In this document: positions 40,762 to 48,815 of the stretch, in pieces
Position numbering within the stretch: position 1 is the first letter of the stretch
Layout: the number at the start of each line of letters is the position of its first letter
Origin: Thermobispora bispora DSM 43833
Lineage (GTDB): Bacteria > Actinomycetota > Actinomycetes > Streptosporangiales > Streptosporangiaceae
Reading direction: 5' to 3'
DNA length: 64,000 bases
Assembly: GCF_000092645.1 (NCBI RefSeq)
Contig: NC_014165.1
Span: 1,736,001 to 1,800,000 of the forward strand
Notes under the pieces: model-generated
Database searches by the model: none
Told to the model about the DNA's origin: nothing
What the model saw: the letters and a program-made list of their open reading frames with translations, nothing else
Made by a program: the position numbers and the translations under genes

Positions 40762-43583
40762 CCGAGACCCGGCCCATGGCAACCGACACCGCCTCTCCGG
40801 CCACCCCCTCCGGCCCTGGCTTGCGGCTCGCCACGCTGTCCGCGGTGCGGTCGATCGTGGCCCACCAGCTGAAGAAGGGAGGCTCGCGGCGGATCATCGG
40901 CATCCACGCCCTGCCCGAGTGGCATGGTGAGCCGTCCTTCACCGTGGAGGACGCCGTGGTGCACGTGCGGCCCTGCCCGTCCGCGCTCGCCGTGCGCGAG
41001 GCGCTCACAGAGCACGCGCTCACGAAGCGTGACACCAAGGACTACCTCGTCGTGCTCACCGACGTGGACGACGCCGACCTCGGCGCCGGGGTCCGGGTGC
41101 ACCTGGCCGGCGGCCGGCTGCACGTGCTCCGCCCCTGGGAGATGGTCAAGGAGGCGTTCAGCGCGCACACCATCGACCCGCTGCTGCTCGACGAGCGGTG
41201 GGCGGCCGACGCGCTCATCAACCGGGAACCCGCCGGAGGCTGGCCGCCCGCGCCCGGCGGCGCCCTCACCCGCGACCACGCCCTCGGGAACCTGGCGTCC
41301 GCGGTGTTCGGGACCGACCCCGCGGGCCAGCCGTACCTCACCCCGGAGCACCTCGACGCGCCCGGCCTGCTGCTATGGACCCTCGACCCGGTCGCCGTCG
41401 CCCGGTTCACCGAGCTGCCCGAGGAGGTCCGCGACGGCCTGACCGGGTGGCTCGGCACCGTCCTCGGGCCGGCCGGCCGGTGGACGCTGCGCGCGGTCAC
41501 GGCCGGGCACGGCGGGGACGCCGTCCCGCTCGCCCTGGTCGCCGGGCTGCTATGGGAGCGCGGCGCCGGGCCGTCCGCCGCCGAGGCGCGCGGCCTGGTC
41601 CGCGCCCGGCTCGGCGGGGAGGCCCTCCCCGCCGAGGAGGCACAGGCGTGGGCGCGCGCCGCCCAGGCGGCCCTCGGCAGGCTCGACCGGCCGGACGCCC
41701 TGCTGGACCGCGCCGAGGAGCTGCTCCGCGAGTTCAACGCCACCGAGGTCATCGCCCGCTCCACCCTGCTGCCGGAGGCGTACGCCATGCGGCTCCGCGA
41801 GTTCGCGCGGGCACTGCGGCAGGCCTTGCCCGGTCCCGGCCCATCGAGGCGCGTACCGGACGTGGCAGCGCTGCAGCAGGCCGAGGACGCGCACGCCCGC
41901 CTGCTCGCGCACGAGCTCGCCGGGCACAACCCACGCACCCGGACCGCCACGATGGCGCTCCGGCTGCTGCGCTGGCTCGCCACCCCCAAGCGGCCGGCGG
42001 CCACCCTGGCCGAGGCCGTGCACGAGCAGGTCCGCACCGGCGCTTATGTCGACCGGGCGTTGGCGGACGTGTGGACGGGTGACCAGGACGACGAGGTCGC
42101 CGCCGCCTACCGGGCGCTGCTGGAGGTCGCCGCCGAGCGGCGCACCGAGCGCGACCGCGTGCTCGCCCGCCACCTGGCCGCCGCCGTCGAGGCCGACAGC
42201 GAGCCCGGAACGCTGGTCCCGATCGAGTCCGCGCTCGGCACGCTGGTGCGCCCGCTCGGCCGGTCGCTCCTTCTCGTGCTCGACGGCATGACCGCGGCCG
42301 TGCTCGCCGAGCTCGCCGACGAGCTGATCCGGGACCGGTGGACCGAACTGGTGGACTCCTCGCTCGGCCACCGCCGGGCCCTGCTGCCCGCGCTCCCGAC
42401 CGTCACCGAGGCCTGCCGCACCAGCCTGCTCACCGGGACGCTCCGCATCGGCGGGCAGCACGACGAGAAGGCGGCGTTCCCCGGCGCGGTCGGCGACCCG
42501 CAGGCCCGGCTGTTCCACAAGGACGACCTGCGCGCCCCCGCCGGGCACGCGCTCCACCCGGACGTGAAGGCCGCGATCGACGGCCCGGCCCGGGTGGTGG
42601 GCGTGGTGCTCAACGCCATCGACGACTCCCTCGACAAGATGGATCCCGGCGGCACCACCTGGGCTCTCGACCAGGTGCCGTACCTGCGGGCGCTCACCGA
42701 GGCGGCCCGCGCGGCCGGCCGCCGGCTCATCCTCACCTCCGACCACGGACACGTGGTGGAACGGGGAGGAACCGCACTCACCGCGCATGCCACCGGGGCC
42801 GCCCGCTGGCGTCCGGCCGGTGGGCCGGTGTCGGAGGGCGAGATCGAGATCCGGGGCCGGCGGGTCCTGCTCGGCGGCGGCGCCGTCGTCCTGCCGTGGC
42901 GGGAGGACCTGCGCTACGGTGCCAAACGCGCCGGCTACCACGGCGGCGCCTCCGCCGCCGAGGTCGCGGTGCCGTTCGCGGTGTTCAGCACGGTCGCTGG
43001 GGATGACATCGCCGGGTGGGCGCCGGCGCCCGTGCAGGAACCCACGTGGTGGAACGCGGCCCTCACCCGGGCCCAGCTCCGGGAGACGACGCGCCACGCC
43101 GGCGCGCAGCCGGGCGCGCACCGAGCAGCGGCAGCGCGTGGGACGGGTACCCGTTCCGCGAAGGGCCGCAGCCCCGAGGTCACCGGGCAGACCGAGCTGG
43201 CGCTCGACGCAGTGGCACCGGAACCCGCGGGGGAGGAGCCGGTCTCTCCGGTGGAGCGGTACCTGGACGAGCTGCTCGCCTCCGACCTGTTCCGCGAGCA
43301 GTGCGCCCGGGCTGGCCGGGTGGCCCCGGACGTCGCCCTGGTCCGCAATGTGCTGGCCGCGCTGCTCGAGGCCGGCGGGCGGCTCCATCAGTCCGCGCTC
43401 TCGGCGCAGGCGAAGGTGCCGGCCACGCGGATGACCGCCGCGCTCGCCGCGGTCCGGCGGGTGCTCAGCGTCGACGGCTACGACCCCATCGGCTACGACC
43501 CCGATGGTGAGACCGTGGTGCTCTCGGCCGACGTGCTCGCCGAGCAGTTCGGCATCCCGGTGCCGCGGCAGCCGGACCTCTAG
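40758..43583 (+). CDS. pglZ: PglZ: alkaline-phosphatase-superfamily protein (BREX type 2)
   Basis: A 941-aa protein of PglZ length (about 965 aa in S. coelicolor). The PglZ domain spans about 500-790: SLLLVLDGMTAAVLAEL supplies the first metal-binding Asp, and ILTSDHGHVVERGG near 658 supplies the Asp-His pair, both as in alkaline-phosphatase folds. KAAIDGPARVVGVVLNAIDD lies between them. After a low-complexity linker (about 780-815, RAAAARGTGTRSAKGR) a C-terminal region, about 830-941, is helical with a winged-helix look (LHQSALSAQAKVPATRMTAA). PglZ is the protein common to all BREX types and is essential for defence. The GTG start overlaps pglY by four bases. A hairpin follows the stop. No brxD or brxHI is seen downstream. 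Confidence 0.93.
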   Translation: MTETRPMATDTASPATPSGPGLRLATLSAVRSIVAHQLKKGGSRRIIGIHALPEWHGEPSFTVEDAVVHVRPCPSALAVREALTEHALTKRDTKDYLVVLTDVDDADLGAGVRVHLAGGRLHVLRPWEMVKEAFSAHTIDPLLLDERWAADALINREPAGGWPPAPGGALTRDHALGNLASAVFGTDPAGQPYLTPEHLDAPGLLLWTLDPVAVARFTELPEEVRDGLTGWLGTVLGPAGRWTLRAVTAGHGGDAVPLALVAGLLWERGAGPSAAEARGLVRARLGGEALPAEEAQAWARAAQAALGRLDRPDALLDRAEELLREFNATEVIARSTLLPEAYAMRLREFARALRQALPGPGPSRRVPDVAALQQAEDAHARLLAHELAGHNPRTRTATMALRLLRWLATPKRPAATLAEAVHEQVRTGAYVDRALADVWTGDQDDEVAAAYRALLEVAAERRTERDRVLARHLAAAVEADSEPGTLVPIESALGTLVRPLGRSLLLVLDGMTAAVLAELADELIRDRWTELVDSSLGHRRALLPALPTVTEACRTSLLTGTLRIGGQHDEKAAFPGAVGDPQARLFHKDDLRAPAGHALHPDVKAAIDGPARVVGVVLNAIDDSLDKMDPGGTTWALDQVPYLRALTEAARAAGRRLILTSDHGHVVERGGTALTAHATGAARWRPAGGPVSEGEIEIRGRRVLLGGGAVVLPWREDLRYGAKRAGYHGGASAAEVAVPFAVFSTVAGDDIAGWAPAPVQEPTWWNAALTRAQLRETTRHAGAQPGAHRAAAARGTGTRSAKGRSPEVTGQTELALDAVAPEPAGEEPVSPVERYLDELLASDLFREQCARAGRVAPDVALVRNVLAALLEAGGRLHQSALSAQAKVPATRMTAALAAVRRVLSVDGYDPIGYDPDGETVVLSADVLAEQFGIPVPRQPDL

Positions 43584-43608
43584 GCGCCCGGGCTCGGCGG
43601 CCGGATCG

Positions 43609-43645
43609 GGCCGCCCGGCCGTGGGGGCCGGTCTGCCGGGCGGCC
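43609..43645 (+). terminator. Hairpin after pglZ
   Basis: Inverted repeat GGCCGCCCGGC / GCCGGGCGGCC (11 pairs, 15-base loop), 25 bases past the pglZ stop. There is no clear T-run, as usual in high-GC actinobacteria. Confidence 0.5.
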
Positions 43646-43837
43646 TCGGCCGGCTCGGCCGGGGTAAAGGGGGCCGGGCTTCGACCGCGCCGTGATGCCG
43701 GTCGGTCCCGGACGGCGTTGCGGGTTCAGCGTGATGCCGCGTTCCCCGGGCGGCGCCGGCCGGGACACGCGGCGCGGCCGCGGACGATGTCGGCCTGTCC
43801 GGCCGGGGTGGGCTGGCATGCTGAAAGGGTGGACGCC

Positions 43838-44563
43838 GTGCGGATCAAGGTCGATGACGAGCTCCGCCTGTTCCTGCCGGGTGGCGATCGTGATGGCGAG
43901 CGGACCGTCCGGGTGGACGGCACCTCGTCGCTCGGGCATGTGATCGAGTCGCTCGGCATCCCGCTCCCCGAGGTCGGGCACCTGGAGGTGGACGGCCGCG
44001 AGGTGCGGCCCGACTACCGGCCGCGGCCCGGTGACCTGGTCCACGTGCGCGCGGTCCAGCGGCCTCAGCCCGTGCCGGTCGATCCGCCCCGGTTCCTGCT
44101 CGACGTGCACCTCGGCACCCTGGCCCGGCGGCTGCGCCTGCTCGGCGTGGACACCGCGTACGGCAACGACCTCGACGACGACACGCTGATCGTGCTCGCC
44201 AACGACCAGCGCCGGGTGCTGCTCACCCGGGACCGCGGCCTGCTGCGCCGCAGGAGCCTGTGGCTGGGCGCGTACGTGCGGGGCAGCGACCCGGACGACC
44301 AGCTCGAGGACGTGCTCACCCGGTTCGCCCCGCCGCTCGCCCCGTGGACCCGGTGCGTCGCCTGCAACGACCGGCTCGTCCCCGTTGAGAAGCACGACAT
44401 CGCGCCGCAGCTCCAGCCGGGCACCCGCCGCACGTACGACACGTTCGCCCGTTGCGCCGCCTGCGGCCGGGCCTACTGGCGGGGTGCCCACTACGACCAC
44501 CTGCAGGAGATCGTGGCCCGGGCGGAACGCCTGCTCACACCCGACGGGCGTGCGGACCGCTGA
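43838..44563 (+). CDS. Mut7-C RNase domain protein with N-terminal ubiquitin-like domain
   Basis: About 241 aa from GTG 43838, chosen because GAAAGGGTGG lies just upstream and the protein then starts MRIKVDDELRLFLPGG; the frame is open to 43718 but the earlier part is low-complexity. Residues about 1-80 look like the Mut7-C ubiquitin-like domain (LGHVIESLGIPLPEVGHLEV). From about 87 is the Mut7-C (PIN-type) RNase domain: FLLDVHLGTLARRLRLLGVD, YGNDLDDDTLIVLAND and VLLTRDRGLLRRR, with the expected Asp residues. A zinc ribbon follows: CVACNDRL and CAACGRAYWRGAHYDHLQEI. Widespread housekeeping-type family of unknown cellular role. It is probably not part of the BREX cluster, given the terminator and gap before it. 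Confidence 0.85.
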   Translation: MRIKVDDELRLFLPGGDRDGERTVRVDGTSSLGHVIESLGIPLPEVGHLEVDGREVRPDYRPRPGDLVHVRAVQRPQPVPVDPPRFLLDVHLGTLARRLRLLGVDTAYGNDLDDDTLIVLANDQRRVLLTRDRGLLRRRSLWLGAYVRGSDPDDQLEDVLTRFAPPLAPWTRCVACNDRLVPVEKHDIAPQLQPGTRRTYDTFARCAACGRAYWRGAHYDHLQEIVARAERLLTPDGRADR

Positions 44564-44780
44564 GCATCCGGCTCGTTCCGTCCTCCGTCGTGCCCGCGGC
44601 CGGGCTATCCCGGTTCGCCGTGGTGCGATCGCCGTTCGCCGCGGAGCGCGGCCACGGAACCGCTCCGACCGCCACCGCGATCATCGGGTGACCCGGTGGC
44701 GGAGGCGTCCCGGCGTGCCGGGCCGTTCCCCGCGGCACGCCGCCCCGAGCACCTCTCGGCGCGGATGACCGCGTACGGCA

Positions 44781-44819
44781 AGCGGCCCGGCCGAGGGCGG
44801 AGACCTCGGCCGGGCCGCT
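44781..44819. terminator. Strong terminator hairpin
   Basis: Perfect 16-base stem AGCGGCCCGGCCGAGG / CCTCGGCCGGGCCGCT with a 7-base loop, lying between convergent genes; likely ends the Mut7-C transcript and may work both ways. Confidence 0.75.
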
Positions 44820-44882
44820 TGCCGGTGACCCGATGGATCACCCTGGGACGGACCCGGGAGCGACCCGATCGCCCGATGGGCG

Positions 44883-44920
44883 GGCTCGCCGTGCCCGGGC
44901 GCGGACGGGCACGGCGAGCC
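44883..44920 (-). terminator. Terminator hairpin of the nitrogen operon
   Basis: Fifteen-base stem GGCTCGCCGTGCCCG / CGGGCACGGCGAGCC with an 8-base loop, nine bases beyond the stop of the last gene of the leftward operon (44929). Confidence 0.75.
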
Positions 44921-44928
44921 GTGCCCGC

Positions 44929-45759
44929 CTAGGCCCCGGCGACCTCGCCGTAGAGGCGGGGCCGCCGGTCGGCGAGCACGTCGTTGCGCGGGGAGATCCG
45001 CTTGTCGTCCGCCGTGGCCAGGTCGCAGTCGGCCACGAGGATCTGCTCACCCTTGGCCGGGTCCGCCATGGCGAGGGGGAAGCCGTGGGGCCCGACGATC
45101 AGCGAGCCGGACACCCACTCCACACCGCGCTCGGTCCCGGTGCGGTCGGCGATGGCGAGGAACATCCGGTTGACCGAGGCGGAGGCCTGCACGCGCACCA
45201 TCTCGATCGGGCGCTCACCCGGCGGCCGGGGCTCGGCCGGCCAGTTGACCGGCGCGCACACGAGCTGGGCCCCGCGGAGCGCGGCCACGCGCAGCCACTC
45301 CGGGAACTCCAGGTCGTAGCAGATGACCAGCCCGATCCGGCCGAGCTCGGTCTCCACCACCGGGGGCGGCTCGTCGCCGGCGAGGAAGATCTCCTTCTCC
45401 CGGTCCCACAGGTGGACCTTGCGGTAGATCGCCCGGACGCCGCCCGGGTCGGCGAGCACGGCGCTGTTGCGGAGCCGTCCCTCCTCGTCGAGCTCGGGGA
45501 ACCCGAAGCAGACCACCAGGCCGCGGTCGCGCGCGGCACGGGCCAGGGCGGTGACGGCCGGCCCGTCCGCCGGCTGGGCCGCGCGGCGCGCCTCCGCCTC
45601 GTCGGCGAAGACGTACCCGCTGGTCACGAGCTCGGGGAGCACCACGATCCGGGCTCCCCGATCGGCCGCCGCCGCGACCGCGCGCAGCGCCCGGTCGAGG
45701 TTGCCCCCGGGGTCGCCGAGCACGGGGGCGAGCTGGCATACCGCGACCCGTACCGTCAT
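44929..45759 (-). CDS. Carbon-nitrogen hydrolase (nitrilase/amidase superfamily)
   Basis: A 276-aa cytosolic amidase-type enzyme. The Glu-Lys-Cys triad is visible: VVLPELVTSGYVF (Glu), YRKVHLWDREKEIF (Lys) and LVICYDLEFPEWLR (Cys). The fold's start VAVCQLAPVLGDPGGNLDRA is typical. Such enzymes hydrolyse amides or N-carbamoyl compounds, releasing ammonia; the exact substrate cannot be read from sequence. It is the last gene of the leftward operon with urease, amidohydrolase and APC permease, its ATG overlapping the permease stop by four bases (45756-45759). A terminator hairpin follows. The setting suggests one step in degrading an imported nitrogen compound. Confidence 0.9.
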   Translation of the reverse strand: MTVRVAVCQLAPVLGDPGGNLDRALRAVAAAADRGARIVVLPELVTSGYVFADEAEARRAAQPADGPAVTALARAARDRGLVVCFGFPELDEEGRLRNSAVLADPGGVRAIYRKVHLWDREKEIFLAGDEPPPVVETELGRIGLVICYDLEFPEWLRVAALRGAQLVCAPVNWPAEPRPPGERPIEMVRVQASASVNRMFLAIADRTGTERGVEWVSGSLIVGPHGFPLAMADPAKGEQILVADCDLATADDKRISPRNDVLADRRPRLYGEVAGA

Positions 45760-47144
45760 GATCCCGCCACCGGGACGGACGCCGCCTCGTCCTCCAGGTC
45801 GATCTCACCCAGCCGCAGCTCCGGCGGGCGCTGGGTGAACATCCGCGTCAGCGCGACCAGGTAGATGAAGCCGACCCCGACCCAGGAGAGGCCCACGACG
45901 AAGGTCATGCCGGACAGGCTGGTCCACAGCCACAGGCAGAGCAGGAAGCCGATGGCCGGGAGCAGGCCGTACCGGAACAGGTCCGCGGCCGTGCGCCGGC
46001 CCTCGTCCCAGACGTAGTGCTTGATCACCGAGAGGTTCACGAAGGAGAACGCCACCAGCGCGCCGAAGCTGATCATCGTGGAGGCCAGCTCGAGGCTGAT
46101 GACCAGGGCGACCAGGGAGAGCACGCCGACCGCGAGGGTGGCCCGCGAGGGGTTGCGGAACCGCGGGTGCAGGTAGCCGAAGAACCCCTTGGGGAGCACG
46201 CCGTCGCGGCCCATGGCGTACAGGATGCGGGAGACGCTCGCCTGCGAGGCCATGGCCGAGGCGAACGCCCCGGCGATGTAGGCGGCGGTGAAGAACGCGG
46301 TGAGCAGCCCGCCGCCGACGTGCTGCATCACGTCCAGCGACGCGGAGTCGACGTTGCTGAACGACTGCCACTGCGGGAAGGCCAGGTGGCCCACGTACGA
46401 GACGACGATGTAGATCACGCCACCGGCGAGGGTGGCGACCATGATGGCGAGCGGCACCCGGCGCCGCGGGTCGTGGGTCTCCTCGGACAGCGTGGAGACC
46501 GCGTCGAATCCGAGGAAGGACAGGCACAGGATGGCCGCGCCGGCGAAGATCTTGGAGAAGTCGGTCTCCCCGTCGAAGAACGGCGCGGTCAGGGACGGCA
46601 CGGGCTGCCCGGCGGCGGTGCGGAGGGCGAGCACGAGGAACACCGCGAGGAAGATCGCCTGCACCGCGATCAGGATGAAGTTCATCCGGCTCACCATCCG
46701 GATGCCGAGCACGTTCAGCCCGGTGACCAGGATGATCGCGGCGAGGATGAACACCCACGTCGGGACCGCGGGGAAGGCCTCATGCAGGTAGATGCCGATG
46801 ACCAGGTAGTTGATCATCGGCAGGAAGACGTAGTCGAGCATGAGGGCCCAGCCGGTCATGAACCCGACGTGCGGGCCGAAGGACTGCTGCGCGTAGGTGT
46901 AGGCCGACCCGGCGTACGGGTGGGCCTGGACCATCCGCCCGTAGCCGTAGGCGGTGAACAGCATCGCGATGAGGGTGACCACGTACGCGCCGGGCAGATG
47001 CCCCTCGGTCAGCTCGGTGACGATTCCGTACGTGGTGAACACGGTGAGCGGCACCATGTAGGCCAGGCCGAACAGCACCAGGGAGGGCAGGCCGAGCACG
47101 CGTTGCAGGCGGGTGCCGCCGGAAGTGGGCTGGGGGGTTTTCAT
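45756..47144 (-). CDS. APC-family amino acid/amine permease
   Basis: A 462-aa membrane protein with about 12 hydrophobic segments. The start is ATG 47144 (MKTPQPTSGG), preceded by GAGGAG; the frame continues upstream to 47291 but that part overlaps the amidohydrolase gene and lacks sense. The N-terminal segment GLPSLVLFGLAYMVPLTVFT and the next YGRMVQAHPYAGSAYTYAQQ are characteristic of the APC superfamily; FLGFDAVSTLSEETHDPRR is the conserved segment after TM6. It probably imports the amine, amino acid or related substrate processed by the surrounding enzymes. Ten bases separate it from the amidohydrolase gene, and it overlaps the hydrolase gene by four. Confidence 0.9.
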   Translation of the reverse strand: MKTPQPTSGGTRLQRVLGLPSLVLFGLAYMVPLTVFTTYGIVTELTEGHLPGAYVVTLIAMLFTAYGYGRMVQAHPYAGSAYTYAQQSFGPHVGFMTGWALMLDYVFLPMINYLVIGIYLHEAFPAVPTWVFILAAIILVTGLNVLGIRMVSRMNFILIAVQAIFLAVFLVLALRTAAGQPVPSLTAPFFDGETDFSKIFAGAAILCLSFLGFDAVSTLSEETHDPRRRVPLAIMVATLAGGVIYIVVSYVGHLAFPQWQSFSNVDSASLDVMQHVGGGLLTAFFTAAYIAGAFASAMASQASVSRILYAMGRDGVLPKGFFGYLHPRFRNPSRATLAVGVLSLVALVISLELASTMISFGALVAFSFVNLSVIKHYVWDEGRRTAADLFRYGLLPAIGFLLCLWLWTSLSGMTFVVGLSWVGVGFIYLVALTRMFTQRPPELRLGEIDLEDEAASVPVAGS

Positions 47145-47154
47145 AGAGCTCTCC

Positions 47155-48783
47155 TCACGGGCGCTCGTACACCACCGATCCCGCGGCGATGGTGCACACG
47201 ACGCGCGCATCGCCGATCGGACCGGCGGCGGGGTCGAAGAGGTTGCGGTCGAGAACCACGAGGTCGGCGCGCTTGCCGATCGCGATGACACCGGCGTCGT
47301 CGTCGTGGTTGAGGTAGGCGGAGCCGGCGGTGAACGCGGTCAGCGCGACCGGGAGCGGCAACGCCTGTTCGGGGAGGAAGGGCGCGTTGTCGCGGTTCTC
47401 GGGGTCGATCCGGGTGACCGCGACCTCGATCTCCTCCAGCGGGTTGGCGGTGGTCACCGGCCAGTCGCTGCCCATGGCCAGGGTGGCGCCGGAGCGGAGG
47501 AGATCGCCGAACGCGTACTGAAGGTCGGCCCTGTCCCGGCCGAGGAAGGGGATGGTGAGCTCTTCCATCTGCGGTTCCATCTGCGCCCAGTACGCCTGGC
47601 AGTTGGCGATGACGCCGAGCTCGCGGAACCGCGGGATGTCCTCGGGCTGGATGAGCTGGATGTGGGCGATGTGGTGCCGGTTGTCGCTGCCGCCGTTGGC
47701 CTCCCGGGCGGCCTGCACGGCGTTGAGCGCGTTGCGGACGGCCCGGTCGCCGATGGCGTGCATGTGGACCTGGAACCCGAGCCGGTCCAGCTCGGTGACG
47801 GCCGCGTTGAGCACCTCGGGGTCGACGTAGAACAGGCCGCGGTTGTCGGTGTGCCCGCCGCAGCCGTCGCAGTACGGCTCGAGCAGCGCCCCGGTGTGGT
47901 TCTCCAGCACCCCGTCGGTCATGATCTTGACGGTGGTGGGGCGGAAGCGGGCGGTGCCCTGCTCCCGCTGGTCGAGGAAACCGGTGATCTGCTCCAGGCC
48001 GCGGTGCCGGTCCCACCAGAGCGCGCCCACCACGCGGGCGGTGAGCCGGCCCGAGGAGTCGAGCGAGCGGTAGGCGGCGAGCGTCTCCGGGGTGACCCAG
48101 GCGTCCTGCCAGCCGGTGATGCCGAGGGAGTGGAGGTGCTCCTGCGCGTTGAGGATCGCGGCCTCCCACTGCTCCCGGCTGAGGGGCGGGACGAAGCGCT
48201 CGAAGAAGGTGTACGCCGCGCCCTCGTGCAGGGTGCCGGTCGGCTCGCCGGTCTGCGGGTCCCGCTCGATCCGGCCGTCGACCGGGTCCGGGGTGTCCTT
48301 GGTGACGCCGCCGATCTCGAGCGCGGCGGAGTTGACCCACGCGCCGTGCACGTCCCGGTTGAAGAGGAAGACCGGCCGGTCCGGCACGATCGCGTCGAGG
48401 TCCTCCTTCCGGGGCGTGCCGCCGGGGAAGTACTCCATCGCCCAGCCGCCGCCGATGATCCACCGCTTGCCGGGGTTGGCCGCCGCGTACCGGGCGATGT
48501 GGTCGAGGTAGGCCTGCTTGCCGGCCAGGCCGCTGAGGTCCACGTGGAGCCGGTTGCGGCCGGCGAACGGCGCGTGGATGTGGGAGTCCTGGAACCCGGG
48601 GAGCACCATCCCGCCGCGCGCCTGGATCACGAGGGTGCGCGGGCCGATCAGCTCCTTGACGTTCGCCGCGCCGAGCGCGACGATCCGGTCTCCCCGTACG
48701 GCCACCGCGTCGGTCCAGCTCCGGGCGGCGTCGGCGGTGAAGACGGGGGCTTCGGTGATGACGAGATCTGCGTACTGGGTCAC
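47155..48783 (-). CDS. YtcJ-type amidohydrolase (N-substituted formamide deformylase-like)
   Basis: A 542-aa metal-dependent amidohydrolase of the YtcJ/NfdA group. Metal ligands: LPGFQDSHIHAPFAG (HxH, about 67), IMTDGVLENHTGALLEPY, VHMHAIGDRAVRNALNA, HHIAHIQLI and LAMGSDWPVTTANPL (final Asp). The typical GGGWAMEYFPGG segment is present, and VVCTIAAGSVVYERP closes the outer beta domain. Characterised relatives cleave N-substituted formamides or related amides. The substrate here is unknown. It is the third gene of the operon starting with urease, 32 bases from ureC and 10 from the permease, so its product may feed the permease/hydrolase pathway or yield urea or ammonia. Confidence 0.88.
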   Translation of the reverse strand: MTQYADLVITEAPVFTADAARSWTDAVAVRGDRIVALGAANVKELIGPRTLVIQARGGMVLPGFQDSHIHAPFAGRNRLHVDLSGLAGKQAYLDHIARYAAANPGKRWIIGGGWAMEYFPGGTPRKEDLDAIVPDRPVFLFNRDVHGAWVNSAALEIGGVTKDTPDPVDGRIERDPQTGEPTGTLHEGAAYTFFERFVPPLSREQWEAAILNAQEHLHSLGITGWQDAWVTPETLAAYRSLDSSGRLTARVVGALWWDRHRGLEQITGFLDQREQGTARFRPTTVKIMTDGVLENHTGALLEPYCDGCGGHTDNRGLFYVDPEVLNAAVTELDRLGFQVHMHAIGDRAVRNALNAVQAAREANGGSDNRHHIAHIQLIQPEDIPRFRELGVIANCQAYWAQMEPQMEELTIPFLGRDRADLQYAFGDLLRSGATLAMGSDWPVTTANPLEEIEVAVTRIDPENRDNAPFLPEQALPLPVALTAFTAGSAYLNHDDDAGVIAIGKRADLVVLDRNLFDPAAGPIGDARVVCTIAAGSVVYERP

Positions 48784-48815
48784 GTGGCACCTCGCCAGCA
48801 GTCGGTCCGGGTCGG

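Larger units (their letters stand above)
44564..44928. other. Gene-free convergent region with two hairpins
   Basis: Between the rightward Mut7-C gene and the leftward hydrolase gene. I see no coding frame; it holds two strong terminator hairpins listed separately, one for each incoming operon. Confidence 0.6.

Noticed and set aside
47145-47291. N-terminal extension of the APC permease
   Set aside because: The extra residues are Ser/Ala/Arg noise overlapping the amidohydrolase gene; ATG 47144 has a strong ribosome site.
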